Shown: one piece after another, positions 1 to 7,963 of the stretch
How the letters are laid out: each line of letters begins with the position of its first letter
How positions within the stretch are numbered: position 1 is the first letter of the stretch
Source: an uncultured Acetatifactor sp.
GTDB lineage: Bacteria; Bacillota; Clostridia; Lachnospirales; Lachnospiraceae
Length of the DNA stretch: 64,000 nt
Assembly: GCA_947594835.1 (NCBI GenBank)
Contig: CANQEH010000005.1
Location: forward strand, 57,663 to 121,662
Reading direction: 5' to 3'
Notes under the pieces: generated by a model
What the model was told of the DNA's origin: nothing
Databases searched by the model: none
What the model saw: the letters and a program-made list of their open reading frames with translations, nothing else
Position numbers and translations under genes: made by a program

Positions 1-226
1 GAAAAGAATGGGACAGAAGAAGGCTCCTTTTTATAGAATTATCGTAGCCGATTCCCGTTCTCCCAGAGACGGCAGATTCATCGAGGAGATCGGTACTTAT
101 GATCCCAGCACGGATCCCAGCACCTTTAAGATCAACGAGGAGCTTGCAAAGAAATGGCTTGCAAACGGTGCACAGCCCACAGAGGTAGTGGGAAAACTTT
201 TCAAGGCGGCCGGCATCGAAAAGTAA
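1..226 (+). CDS. rpsP: 30S ribosomal protein S16, 5' end outside the window
   Basis: Small-subunit ribosomal protein S16, a 16S rRNA-binding assembly protein. The frame is already open at the left edge (Lys-Arg before the first Met at 8), and family members start about ten residues earlier, so the gene is cut by the window rather than starting at 8. The conserved stretch [17 protein letters not shown] and the [11 protein letters not shown] segment are diagnostic. It is followed after 16 bp by khpA, the usual Firmicute order (ffh-rpsP-khpA-rimM-trmD-rplS), so it is most likely the promoter-proximal part of a long operon whose promoter is not in view. Confidence 0.97.
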   Translation, partial: KRMGQKKAPFYRIIVADSRSPRDGRFIEEIGTYDPSTDPSTFKINEELAKKWLANGAQPTEVVGKLFKAAGIEK

Positions 227-242
227 GTTAGGAGGTGTCCTG

Positions 243-470
243 ATGAAAGAATTAGTGGAAGTGGTTGCCAAAGCGCTGGTGGATCATCCAGACGAGGTGG
301 CGGTGACAGAGCGCAGAGAAGGCAAGACCACTATCATCGAACTCCATGTGGCCCCGTCCGATATGGGCAAGGTCATCGGCAAGCAGGGAAGGATTGCCAA
401 GGCAATCCGAGCTGTGGTAAAAGCGGCATCCAACAAAGACAACCAGAGAGTGGATGTAGAGATCGTGTAA
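243..470 (+). CDS. khpA: KH-domain RNA-binding protein KhpA (YlqC family)
   Basis: A 75-residue single KH domain. The GKVIGKQGRIAKAIR segment carries the GxxG loop that contacts single-stranded RNA. KhpA partners with KhpB/Jag in Gram-positive bacteria and affects cell division and translation of specific mRNAs. A GGAGG-type ribosome site (AGGAGGTGTCCTG) lies just before ATG 243. Length is normal for the family. It is between rpsP and rimM, its standard neighbourhood, and is probably cotranscribed with both. Confidence 0.95.
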   Translation: MKELVEVVAKALVDHPDEVAVTERREGKTTIIELHVAPSDMGKVIGKQGRIAKAIRAVVKAASNKDNQRVDVEIV

Positions 471-476
471 ACCAAA

Positions 477-504
477 AAGAGGGGCAGGGTTTTCTGTCCC
501 TCTT
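477..504 (+). promoter_or_regulatory. Stem-loop between khpA and rimM
   Basis: Arms at 477-487 and 494-504 form an 11-bp stem with one G-U pair and a six-base loop. No run of T follows, so a strong intrinsic terminator is unlikely. It may act as a partial attenuator, an RNA-processing site or an mRNA stabiliser that sets S16/KhpA levels apart from RimM/TrmD. Confidence 0.5.
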
Positions 505-550
505 CGTGCGTTTGGGCATAGCCGTTTCGGGCGGCAGAAACAGAGGGAAA

Positions 551-1069
551 ATGGAAGATTTTTTTCAGGTGGGGATCATCACGTCTCCCCACGGGATAAA
601 CGGCGAGGTGAAAGTATTTCCCACCACCGACGACCCCAGGCGGTTTAAGCGGTTGAAGGAAGTGCTCCTGGACACGGGGAAAGAGCGCAGGCCCATGACG
701 GTGCAGGGCGTGCGGTTTTCCAAGCAGTTTGTGCTCTTAAAGCTTCAAGGCTTAGAGAGCAGAAACGATGCGGAGAAGGCCGCAGGCTGCCCGCTGTTCG
801 TCCCCCGCAAAGACGCCGTGCAGCTGGGGAAAGACGAATATTTCGTGGCTGATCTGGAGGGCCTTAAGGCTCTGGACGAGGAGGGGAACCCCCTGGGCGT
901 TTTAGAGCGGGTGATCGAGACCGGGGCCAATGACGTCTATGTGATCCGGTTAAAGGACGGCAGAGAGCTGCTGCTTCCCGCCATCAAGCAATGCGTGCTG
1001 GAGGTGGACGTGGAGGCGGGGTACTTGAAAATACACATTTTGGAAGGGCTGTTGGACGAAACAGTGTGA
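551..1069 (+). CDS. rimM: Ribosome maturation factor RimM
   Basis: 16S rRNA-processing protein that binds S19 and helps mature the 30S head. The protein opens MEDFFQVGIITSPHGINGEVKV, typical of the RimM N-terminal beta-barrel, and the C-terminal PRC-barrel includes VYVIRLKDGRELLLPAI. The frame is open from a GTG at 506, but those 15 extra residues are not family-like. ATG 551 has an AGAGGG ribosome site directly upstream, so I start there (172 residues, normal length). It is 6 bp before trmD, the conserved order. Confidence 0.95.
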   Translation: MEDFFQVGIITSPHGINGEVKVFPTTDDPRRFKRLKEVLLDTGKERRPMTVQGVRFSKQFVLLKLQGLESRNDAEKAAGCPLFVPRKDAVQLGKDEYFVADLEGLKALDEEGNPLGVLERVIETGANDVYVIRLKDGRELLLPAIKQCVLEVDVEAGYLKIHILEGLLDETV

Positions 1070-1075
1070 AAAATC

Positions 1076-2452
1076 ATGAAATTTCATGTGCTGACACTAT
1101 TTCCGGAGATGATCTGTCAGGGTTTGGGAACCGGCGTCATCGGCCGGGCGTTAAATAAAAATCTCATTGCGCTTCACGCGGTGAACATCCGGGATTACAC
1201 CCTGGAAAAGCACGGCAAAGTGGACGACTACCCTTACGGTGGCGGCGCCGGTATGCTGATCCAGGCCCAGCCCGTCTATGACGCCCACAGGGCCGTCTGC
1301 GGGGGCCGTCCTGTGCGGACGGTCTATGTGACGCCCCAGGGACGCCCCTTTGACCAAAGACTGGCCCGGGAACTGGCCCGGGAGGAGGAGCTGGTTCTGC
1401 TCTGCGGCCACTATGAAGGGATTGACGAGCGGGTGCTGGAGGAAGTGGTCACGGACCGTGTTTCCATCGGCGATTACATCCTGACCGGAGGAGAGCTTGC
1501 GGCCATGGTGATCATCGACGCGGTGGCCCGGCTGGTTCCCGGGGTTTTGGGAAACGAGACTTCGGCTCAGGAGGAGAGTTTTGACAACGATCTTTTAGAG
1601 TACCCTCAGTACACCAGGCCGGAGGTGTGGCGGGATAAGGCGGTGCCCCAGGTGCTTTTATCCGGGGATCACAACCGGATTGCCGGATGGCGGCTGGAGC
1701 AGTCCTTACAGCGCACCAGGAGCGTGCGGCCACAGCTCTATGAGAGATACCGGCAGAGGCAGAGCCTGGCGAAACGCCTCTCCAGGGAAAAGCGCAGCAA
1801 CATCCACATGATGGAAAGCCTTGCCAGAGGGCTGGGGGAAATCCTCTACGAAAACGGGGATACGGCGGCGGTCTACCTGCCGGAGAGCCGTATCTGTATG
1901 GCTTGCGCCGCAGACGGAGCCGGAGGCAGGGCCATTCTGGACAGGATGCCCCGGGAGGCAGAGCTGGTGGTCGTCCATCAGGAGGGCTTAAAGCAGCTTC
2001 TGGAGGAGACGGGCTTCCAGGCGCTTTTTTCCTGCAGGCAGTTTCTCTATACCCAGAGAAAAACTTTGCCCGTAAGGCACAAGGATATCCGTCTTCTTGG
2101 GATGGAGAGCTTTGCGTATCTTTGCGCTCGTTATGAGATGGATGGGCCGGAATATGTGCGGGAGCGGCTTACATCCGGCGCTGTGTACGGCGCTTTTGTG
2201 GAGGGAGAGCTGGCTGGTTTTATCGGCACCCACCGGGAGGGCAGCATGGGGATGCTCTATGTGGACGAGGCATACCGCAGGCAGGGCCTGGCGGCTTCTC
2301 TGGAAGCCTATCTGGTCAATCGGACGCTGGAGCGGGGCTTCACCCCCTACGTCCAGGTAAAACCCGACAATCTTCCCTCCCTGCAGCTGCAGGAAAAACT
2401 GGGGTTTTACCAGGCAGGCCCCCTTTACTGGTGGATGGAGCGGCACAGTTGA
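1076..2452 (+). CDS. trmD: tRNA (guanine-N1-)-methyltransferase TrmD fused to a C-terminal GNAT domain
   Basis: Residues about 1-240 are a complete TrmD, the SAM-dependent enzyme that makes m1G37 in tRNAs and prevents frameshifting. The start MKFHVLTLFPEM, the YGGGAGM loop, LCGHYEGIDERV and the SIGDYILTGGELA knot region are all present. Residues about 240-458 are additional. After a linker, the last ~120 residues look like a GNAT acetyltransferase, with GMLYVDEAYRRQGLAASL matching the acetyl-CoA-binding R/Q-x-x-G-x-A/G motif. Normal TrmD has about 240-250 residues, so this is nearly double, in one uninterrupted frame. What the GNAT part acetylates cannot be read from sequence. It lies between rimM and rplS as usual. 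Confidence 0.93.
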   Translation: MKFHVLTLFPEMICQGLGTGVIGRALNKNLIALHAVNIRDYTLEKHGKVDDYPYGGGAGMLIQAQPVYDAHRAVCGGRPVRTVYVTPQGRPFDQRLARELAREEELVLLCGHYEGIDERVLEEVVTDRVSIGDYILTGGELAAMVIIDAVARLVPGVLGNETSAQEESFDNDLLEYPQYTRPEVWRDKAVPQVLLSGDHNRIAGWRLEQSLQRTRSVRPQLYERYRQRQSLAKRLSREKRSNIHMMESLARGLGEILYENGDTAAVYLPESRICMACAADGAGGRAILDRMPREAELVVVHQEGLKQLLEETGFQALFSCRQFLYTQRKTLPVRHKDIRLLGMESFAYLCARYEMDGPEYVRERLTSGAVYGAFVEGELAGFIGTHREGSMGMLYVDEAYRRQGLAASLEAYLVNRTLERGFTPYVQVKPDNLPSLQLQEKLGFYQAGPLYWWMERHS

Positions 2453-2472
2453 TTTTTCCGCCAGGAAAGGCA

Positions 2473-2601
2473 GGCGCGTCCGATGTCCTCTGGGCAGACA
2501 CGCTTTCGCTCGGCGCAGCACGCAGCGGTCACTAAGCTCGAAAGTACCTCGCTAAGTGCCGGCGTGCTTTTACGGTCTGCCCAGAGGACATCGGACGCGC
2601 C
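2473..2601. repeat. Large palindromic element with perfect 27-bp inverted repeats
   Basis: In the 379-bp gap between trmD and rplS, positions 2473-2499 and 2575-2601 are perfect reverse complements (27 bp). The 75-bp interior is itself partly self-complementary (GCACGC near 2518 against GCGTGC near 2562, then CACT/AGTG). The whole would fold into one very long hairpin or cruciform. It has no T-run and no credible ORF. It resembles a MITE-like or REP-like non-coding element; no flanking target duplication was identified. Confidence 0.75.
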
Positions 2602-2705
2602 GCGTGCCAACCGCAGCTCAAATTTTGCCGCTTTGTCGGCCACAGCGGTTGTCTGCCGTGTCATGTTATCAGTGCGGCAGTTGTCGGCGCGGTGCAAATT
2701 CATGC

Positions 2706-2734
2706 TTGCATTTTCCGGCGCACTGTGGTAAAAT
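2706..2734 (+). promoter_or_regulatory. Probable SigA promoter for rplS
   Basis: TTGCAT at 2706-2711 and TAAAAT at 2729-2734 are separated by 17 bp. It lies about 100 bp before the rplS start and after the palindromic element, giving rplS its own transcription start apart from the rpsP-trmD operon. Confidence 0.5.
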
Positions 2735-2831
2735 CTGAATGTTGCGAAAACGAGATGGTCCTCTGTTACCAGTGGCGTATCGGACCGCCATGGAAGTATT
2801 AAGAACATCCATTTGAAAAAGGAGGCTCACC

Positions 2832-3179
2832 ATGAGTGACATCATCAGAGAGATCGAGGCAGAACAGCTGAAGGAAAAGGTAGACGATTTTGCGGTGGGA
2901 GATACCGTGAAGGTCTATGGCAAAATCAAAGAGGGAAACCGCGAGCGGATCCAGATATTTGAGGGCGTTGTGTTAAAGCGCCAGGGCGGCAGCAACCGGG
3001 AGACTTTTACCGTGAGAAAGACCTCCAGCGGCATCGGCGTCGAGAAGACCTGGCCCCTGCATTCCCCCAATGTGGAAAAGATCGAGGTTGTGAGAAAGGG
3101 TAAGATAAGACGCGCAAAGCTGAATTATCTGAGAGATCGGTCGGGCAAGAAGGCAAAGGTAAAAGAGCTCGTGAGATAA
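2832..3179 (+). CDS. rplS: 50S ribosomal protein L19
   Basis: Large-subunit protein at the 30S/50S interface. The 115-residue product has the family signatures [19 protein letters not shown], the [10 protein letters not shown] loop and the STGIGVEK-like [14 protein letters not shown] segment. ATG 2832 is preceded by AAAGGAGG at a good distance. It is a stand-alone unit here: a promoter lies in the upstream gap and a terminator directly after it. Confidence 0.97.
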   Translation: MSDIIREIEAEQLKEKVDDFAVGDTVKVYGKIKEGNRERIQIFEGVVLKRQGGSNRETFTVRKTSSGIGVEKTWPLHSPNVEKIEVVRKGKIRRAKLNYLRDRSGKKAKVKELVR

Positions 3180-3189
3180 GGAATAGCGG

Positions 3190-3225
3190 AAGGACAATTA
3201 CCGGCGTAGTTGTCCTTTTCTATTT
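3190..3225 (+). terminator. Intrinsic terminator after rplS
   Basis: An 11-bp stem (3190-3200 with 3207-3217, one G-U pair, loop CCGGCG) is followed by TTCTATTT. It ends the rplS transcript 10 bp after the stop codon. Confidence 0.75.
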
Positions 3226-3235
3226 GCAGAAAATA

Positions 3236-3244
3236 TGTTATACT
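3236..3244 (+). promoter_or_regulatory. Extended -10 promoter for the lepB-ylqF-rnhB operon
   Basis: TGTTATACT is a TGn extended -10 with a near-consensus hexamer at 3239-3244. The -35 position (3216-3221) is weak, as is common with extended -10 sites. It lies between the rplS terminator and the first signal peptidase gene. Confidence 0.5.
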
Positions 3245-3298
3245 CATAAAAGGCACTGTTTGGCCTGCGCCGCCCCTGTGGCAGAATGAGCGGAAAAG

Positions 3299-3877
3299 AT
3301 GGCAAAGAGCAAAGGACTGAGTTTTTATAAGAGAAAGAAAAAGATCAGCTCCGCGGCCGTGCGGGAGGTGTTCAGTTGGATATTCGGCATCCTTGCGGCA
3401 ATTTTTATTGCGGGCGTCCTGGTTTTTTTCCTGGGTATGACCACCCGGGTGGTGGGGGTCTCCATGGAGCCCGTCCTCTACAACGAGCAGCAGGTTCTGA
3501 TCAACCGTTTTCTCTATGTGATCTCCTCCCCCAAGAGAGGGGACGTGGTGGTGTTTCTGCCAAACGGCAACGAGAACGCCCACTATTATGTCAAGCGGGT
3601 GGTGGCAGTGCCAGGGGACCGGGTGCTGGTGCAGAGCGGCGTCCTGTATGTCAACGGCATTGAAAGCCCCTGGGTCGCAGAGCGGGTGACAGAGCCGGGG
3701 ATTGCGGCAAACGAGCTTGTGCTGGATCACAATGAATATTTCTGCATGGGGGACAATCCGGGCAACAGCGAGGACAGCCGTTCCGCCAACATCGGGCCCG
3801 TGCAGGGGGACGACATTATAGGAAAGGTATGGTTCCGTGCCGCCTGTCAGGGGTCGGGCATGGGATTTGTAAAATGA
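3299..3877 (+). CDS. lepB: Type I signal peptidase (first of two)
   Basis: Membrane-anchored serine protease that removes signal peptides from exported proteins. After a basic N-terminus there is one membrane helix (about residues 25-47, WIFGILAAIFIAGVLVFFL). GVSMEP contains the catalytic Ser, and YYVKRVVAVPGD holds the catalytic Lys. MGDNPGNSEDSR is the conserved box E. Length 192 residues, normal for Gram-positive SipS-type enzymes. The next gene (ylqF) begins 1 bp after the stop, so the two are coupled. A second signal peptidase follows ylqF. Confidence 0.95.
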   Translation: MAKSKGLSFYKRKKKISSAAVREVFSWIFGILAAIFIAGVLVFFLGMTTRVVGVSMEPVLYNEQQVLINRFLYVISSPKRGDVVVFLPNGNENAHYYVKRVVAVPGDRVLVQSGVLYVNGIESPWVAERVTEPGIAANELVLDHNEYFCMGDNPGNSEDSRSANIGPVQGDDIIGKVWFRAACQGSGMGFVK

Positions 3878-3878
3878 G

Positions 3879-4745
3879 ATGAGGGAAGAATACGGCAGAT
3901 ATCACTGGTATCCCGGCCATATGACCAAGGCCGTCCGCATGATGCAGGAGAACATAAAGCTGATCGACCTGGTGATCGAGCTGGTGGACGCCAGGATCCC
4001 TTACAGCAGCCAGAACCCGGATATCGACAGGCTGGCCGCGGGGAAATCCCGCATCCTGCTGTTGAACAAGGCAGATCTGGCCAGTGCGGAGGCAAACGCG
4101 CAGTGGGCCGCTTTTTTCCGGGAGAAGGGCATCCATGTGCAGGAGATCAACGCCAAGACCGGCGAAGGCATCAAAGCCATAGACGCCCTGGTCAGGGAAG
4201 CCTGCCGGGAAAAGCTGGAGCGGGATAAAAAGCGGGGGATCGTCAACCGGCCCGTGCGGGCCATGGTGGCGGGCATCCCCAACGTGGGCAAGTCCACCTT
4301 TATCAACGCCTTTGCGGGGAAAGCCTGTACCAAAACGGGAAATAAGCCCGGCGTCACCAAGGGGAAACAATGGATACGTCTGAATAAGAGCCTGGAGCTT
4401 TTAGACACCCCCGGTATCCTCTGGCCCAGGTTTGAGGATGCAAAAGCGGGGATGTATCTGGCTCTGGTGGGCTCCATGAACGATGAGACGCTTCTTTTGG
4501 AGGAGCTGGCCTGCGATCTGCTGGACTGCATGCAGGAGCTGTACCCTGGGGCGGTATCGGAGCGGTATGGCGTCCTTCCTGCCGCAGAGGCGCAGGAGAC
4601 GCTGGGCCTCATCGCAAAGGCCAGAGGCTGCCTGGGAAAAGGGGACACATTAGACGATCGGAAGGCCGCCGCCATCCTGCTGGAGGATTTCAGGAGCGGC
4701 CGCCTGGGCCGTATGACGTTGGAGCGGCCGCGGGAAAGGGAATAG
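3879..4745 (+). CDS. ylqF: Ribosome biogenesis GTPase YlqF (RbgA)
   Basis: Circularly permuted GTPase needed for late 50S assembly. The G-motif order is permuted: LLNKADL (G4) near residue 60 comes before GIPNVGKSTFINAF (G1) near 130 and DTPGILWP (G3) near 173. The N-terminus YHWYPGHMTKA is typical of the YlqF/YawG family. 288 residues, normal length. The start lies 1 bp after the lepB stop. In Bacillus subtilis ylqF also precedes rnhB; here a second signal peptidase gene is inserted between them. Confidence 0.96.
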   Translation: MREEYGRYHWYPGHMTKAVRMMQENIKLIDLVIELVDARIPYSSQNPDIDRLAAGKSRILLLNKADLASAEANAQWAAFFREKGIHVQEINAKTGEGIKAIDALVREACREKLERDKKRGIVNRPVRAMVAGIPNVGKSTFINAFAGKACTKTGNKPGVTKGKQWIRLNKSLELLDTPGILWPRFEDAKAGMYLALVGSMNDETLLLEELACDLLDCMQELYPGAVSERYGVLPAAEAQETLGLIAKARGCLGKGDTLDDRKAAAILLEDFRSGRLGRMTLERPRERE

Positions 4746-4776
4746 GGAGTTTGCCCGGAAAGGTTTGGTATACGCA

Positions 4777-5313
4777 ATGAACAAGGTGATGAAAGAAATG
4801 ATCAGCACGCTTTTGTATCTGCTCTTTGTGCTGTGTGCGGTGCTGGCGCTGACCAGTTTTGTGTGCCAGCGCACCAAGGTGGAAGGCGCCTCCATGGAAC
4901 CTACTCTCTATGACGGGGACAATCTCATCGTGGATAAGATCAGCTACCGATTCCGTGATCCCAGCCGGTTTGATATCATCGTCTTTCCCCACGAACAGGT
5001 GCTCTTTATCAAGCGCATCATCGGCCTGCCCGGGGAAACGGTACAGATCGACGCCAAGGGGGATATCTATATCGACGGGGTGCTTCTGCCGGAAGGGTAC
5101 GGCAAGGAAGTGATCCGGCCGGAAAACGTGGGAATCGCCATTGAGCCCATCGTGCTGGGAGAAGACGAGTACTTTGTCATGGGAGACAACCGCAACAACA
5201 GCGCGGACAGCCGGATGGAGAGCGTGGGAAACGTGAAGCGGGACGCCATTGTGGGGCGTGCCTGGGTGCGCATCTGGCCCTTTTCCAGATTCGGCGTGCT
5301 CAAACATCAGTGA
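4777..5313 (+). CDS. lepB: Type I signal peptidase (second of two)
   Basis: A second SipS-type leader peptidase. It has a membrane helix at about residues 8-29, catalytic Ser in GASMEPTLYDGD, catalytic Lys in LFIKRIIGLPGE, and the MGDNRNNSADSR box. The frame is open from a TTG at 4765, but ATG 4777 (MNKVMKEMIST) is a better start, with AAAGG upstream. It differs substantially from the first copy, so it is an old paralogue and not a recent duplication. It lies 31 bp after ylqF and 12 bp before rnhB, in one operon. Confidence 0.94.
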   Translation: MNKVMKEMISTLLYLLFVLCAVLALTSFVCQRTKVEGASMEPTLYDGDNLIVDKISYRFRDPSRFDIIVFPHEQVLFIKRIIGLPGETVQIDAKGDIYIDGVLLPEGYGKEVIRPENVGIAIEPIVLGEDEYFVMGDNRNNSADSRMESVGNVKRDAIVGRAWVRIWPFSRFGVLKHQ

Positions 5314-5325
5314 CGGAGACAGAGT

Positions 5326-6090
5326 ATGGACAGAGAAGAGAGTATCAGCCAGATACAAAAGACGTTGCAGGCAGCTTGTGAAACAGAGCTGCCTGCCTTC
5401 ATAGAGGCCCACAGGCAGGATCCCCGGGCCGGGGTGCAGAAACTGATCGCGTCCGCCCAAAGGCGCCTGGAGGCCCTCGCACGGGAGAGGGAGCGCATAG
5501 AAGGGCTTAGAAGGTACGAGGAACAGTACGGGGAGTATGAGTATATCTGCGGCATCGACGAGGTGGGCAGAGGGCCTCTGGCGGGGCCTGTGGTGGCCGC
5601 CGCCGTGATTCTTCCCAGGGGCTGCCGGATCTTATATATAAACGATTCCAAGCAGCTGTCCGAAAAAAAGAGAGAGGAGCTTTATCAGGTGATTCTGGAA
5701 CAGGCCGTGGCCTGCGCCGTGGGATATGCCACGCCGGAGCGGATCGACCAGATCAACATCCTGCAGGCCACCTATGAGGCCATGCGGGAGGCCATCGGGA
5801 AGCTGAAGCCTTCGCCGGATATCCTGTTAAACGACGCCGTGACCATCCCGGGGGTGAACCTGCCCCAGGTGCCCATCATCAAGGGGGACGCAAAGAGCAT
5901 TACCATCGGGGCGGCCAGCATCCTGGCCAAGGTGACCAGGGACCGGCTGATGCAGGAGTACGACAAGGTATTTCCCGCCTATGATTTTGCGGCAAACAAG
6001 GGCTACGGCAGCCCGGCGCACATTGCGGCGCTGAAAAAATACGGGCCCACGCCGATCCACCGCAGGAGCTTTATCACACATTTTGTCTGA
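5326..6090 (+). CDS. rnhB: Ribonuclease HII
   Basis: Endonuclease that cuts RNA in RNA-DNA hybrids and removes misincorporated ribonucleotides. The catalytic motif ICGIDEVGRGPLAGPVVAAAV begins near residue 74. The later acidic residues are in LLNDAV, and the KGDAKSITIGAASILAKVTRD block and KGYGSPAH are also present. The N-terminal ~70-residue helical extension is common in Firmicute RnhB. 254 residues. It sits in the lepB-ylqF-lepB-rnhB-ylqG-ylqH operon. Confidence 0.96.
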   Translation: MDREESISQIQKTLQAACETELPAFIEAHRQDPRAGVQKLIASAQRRLEALARERERIEGLRRYEEQYGEYEYICGIDEVGRGPLAGPVVAAAVILPRGCRILYINDSKQLSEKKREELYQVILEQAVACAVGYATPERIDQINILQATYEAMREAIGKLKPSPDILLNDAVTIPGVNLPQVPIIKGDAKSITIGAASILAKVTRDRLMQEYDKVFPAYDFAANKGYGSPAHIAALKKYGPTPIHRRSFITHFV

Positions 6091-6100
6091 GGAGACCGAG

Positions 6101-7951
6101 ATGAGACTGAGGATGCCATGGGGAAATGTACAGATGTCTGAGACGTCCGCACAGGGTAAGCGGGCAGACGGATCTTTGCGCTCATCCAGCCCCTACGGGA
6201 GCGCCCAGGCGGCCAGCATCAGCCGTCAGATCCGCTCCCTGGTGCCGGGCCAGACCCTGCACGGAGAGATCGTGGGCCGGAATGGCAGCGAGGTACAGAT
6301 CCGATTAAGCGACGACGTGGTCATCCAGGCGAGGGTGGATCAGAACATGAACCTGGAAGTGGGAAAGAACATGACTTTCGAGGTGCGAAACAACGGCAGG
6401 ACGCTGACCCTAAGCCCCTTGTTTACCAATATGTCCGCCGATGTGAACGTGATGAAAGCCATCGACATGGCAAGCCTTCCCTTAAACGAGACCACTGTGT
6501 CCATGACCGGGCAGATGATGGAGGCCGGGCTGCCCGTGGACAAAGCTTCCATGCAGCAGATGTACCGGGAGATCTCCTCCTACCCACAGGCCCAGGTGTC
6601 TGATATCGTCAATCTCCATCGGCTCGGACTGCCTGTGAACGAGGCGAATGTGGAACAGATGATCTCTTACCGCAGCCTGACCCATTCTTTGAACCAGGGG
6701 CTGGACAGTCTGCTGGAAGCGCTGCCCCAGGCCATGGCGGGGATGCGGGCAGAGGGGAATGGACAGGGGCTTTCCAGCCTGTATCAGGAATTGTTTTCCA
6801 TGCTCTCTGAAAACCCTTCGGAGGTTTTGGAGGCGGAGCCTGTCCCCGGCCAGGCCGGACAGCCGGAAAGTCCTGCCCAGGCTCTGCCGGATGCGTCTCT
6901 TGGGCAGGCCCAGGCGGAGGGCATTCTTCTGGGAGAAGCAGGGGAAGGGCTGGCCCGCGGGGAGGGCGTCCTGGCCGGGATGGAGGGCGCTCCGGGCGAA
7001 ACAGAGGGAATGCCGGACGGAGACGGACCGCCGGGAGCGGAGGGCAGGGCCTCAGACGTCCAGGGGGCGCAGGGGCAAAGCGCCGTCCTCACGGCGGAGG
7101 GCGCATTGTCTGCCGCAGCGAGAGGGGCCCTTGCAGAGGATCTTCTGGCTGTGCTGGAGACGCTGCCTTTGCCGGAGGAGGAACGGGCCGCTTTCCAGGT
7201 TCCGCTGGAGCAGTTTGCCCGGGGAGAGCTTTCTTCCCAGTCCTTTTTTGACCTGGCAGGGCGGCTGCTTGCAAGAAGCCAGTCTTTTCCCCAGGGCGTC
7301 CAGGAGCTGCACCGCGTGTTTGCCGGGAAAGCGTTTCAGGGGCTGTTGGAGAGACAGCTGAAAAACCTCTGGAGCATCCGCCCCCAGGAGGTGGAGGAGC
7401 CGGAGAAGGTGGAAGCCCTTTACAGGCGGCTGGACCGGCAGCTAAAAGGACTCTCACAGGCTCTGGAGAGCGGCGGCCAGACCCAGAGTGCAGCCTTCCG
7501 CACCGCGGGCACCCTGTCCCGGAACCTGGATTTTTTAAACCAGTTGAACCAGATGTACGCCTATGTGCAGCTCCCGCTTAAGATGGGGCAGGGGGAGGCC
7601 CACGGCGAACTCTATGTCTATACCAACAAGCGCTCCCTGGCGGCGGCAGAGGGAAAGATCACCGCCCTTTTACATCTGGACATGGAGCACTTAGGGCCTG
7701 TGGACGTGTATGTGGCCCTGGAGCGGGAAAAAGTGAACACACGGTTTACCGTGCGGGACGACGAGATGCTGGACTTTCTGGAGGCGCATATGGATCTTCT
7801 CACCGAGCGGCTGGCCAGGCGGGGATACGATTGCAGCTTTTCCATGACGGTCAGGGAGGGCGGCCAGGGAGAAGACAGCGGTATCGCTCCTCTCCTCAGA
7901 CAGGAGAAGGGGATGCTGGTGTCCCAATATGCCTTTGATGTGAGGACTTGA
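6101..7951 (+). CDS. YlqG-like protein with FliK-type C-terminal domain
   Basis: A 617-residue protein in the position of Bacillus ylqG, between rnhB and the FlhB-like ylqH. Residues about 40-115 look like a small beta domain (GQTLHGEIVGRNGSEVQIRL). The middle (about 230-340) is low-complexity, rich in Ala, Gly, Glu and Pro. The last ~120 residues (GELYVYTNKRS, HLDMEHLGPVDVYVAL, MTVREG) match the C-terminal fold of flagellar hook-length proteins. Start chosen at ATG 6101 with GAGGAG six bases upstream; the frame is open from a TTG inside rnhB. Role unknown. FliK and FlhB normally act together to switch export specificity, and the two homologues are adjacent here. Confidence 0.7.
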   Translation: MRLRMPWGNVQMSETSAQGKRADGSLRSSSPYGSAQAASISRQIRSLVPGQTLHGEIVGRNGSEVQIRLSDDVVIQARVDQNMNLEVGKNMTFEVRNNGRTLTLSPLFTNMSADVNVMKAIDMASLPLNETTVSMTGQMMEAGLPVDKASMQQMYREISSYPQAQVSDIVNLHRLGLPVNEANVEQMISYRSLTHSLNQGLDSLLEALPQAMAGMRAEGNGQGLSSLYQELFSMLSENPSEVLEAEPVPGQAGQPESPAQALPDASLGQAQAEGILLGEAGEGLARGEGVLAGMEGAPGETEGMPDGDGPPGAEGRASDVQGAQGQSAVLTAEGALSAAARGALAEDLLAVLETLPLPEEERAAFQVPLEQFARGELSSQSFFDLAGRLLARSQSFPQGVQELHRVFAGKAFQGLLERQLKNLWSIRPQEVEEPEKVEALYRRLDRQLKGLSQALESGGQTQSAAFRTAGTLSRNLDFLNQLNQMYAYVQLPLKMGQGEAHGELYVYTNKRSLAAAEGKITALLHLDMEHLGPVDVYVALEREKVNTRFTVRDDEMLDFLEAHMDLLTERLARRGYDCSFSMTVREGGQGEDSGIAPLLRQEKGMLVSQYAFDVRT

Positions 7952-7963
7952 CGGGGTGTGTTT

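Noticed and set aside
477..504. Intrinsic terminator between khpA and rimM
   Set aside because: The stem is strong but no T-run follows; kept only as a stem-loop of unknown role.
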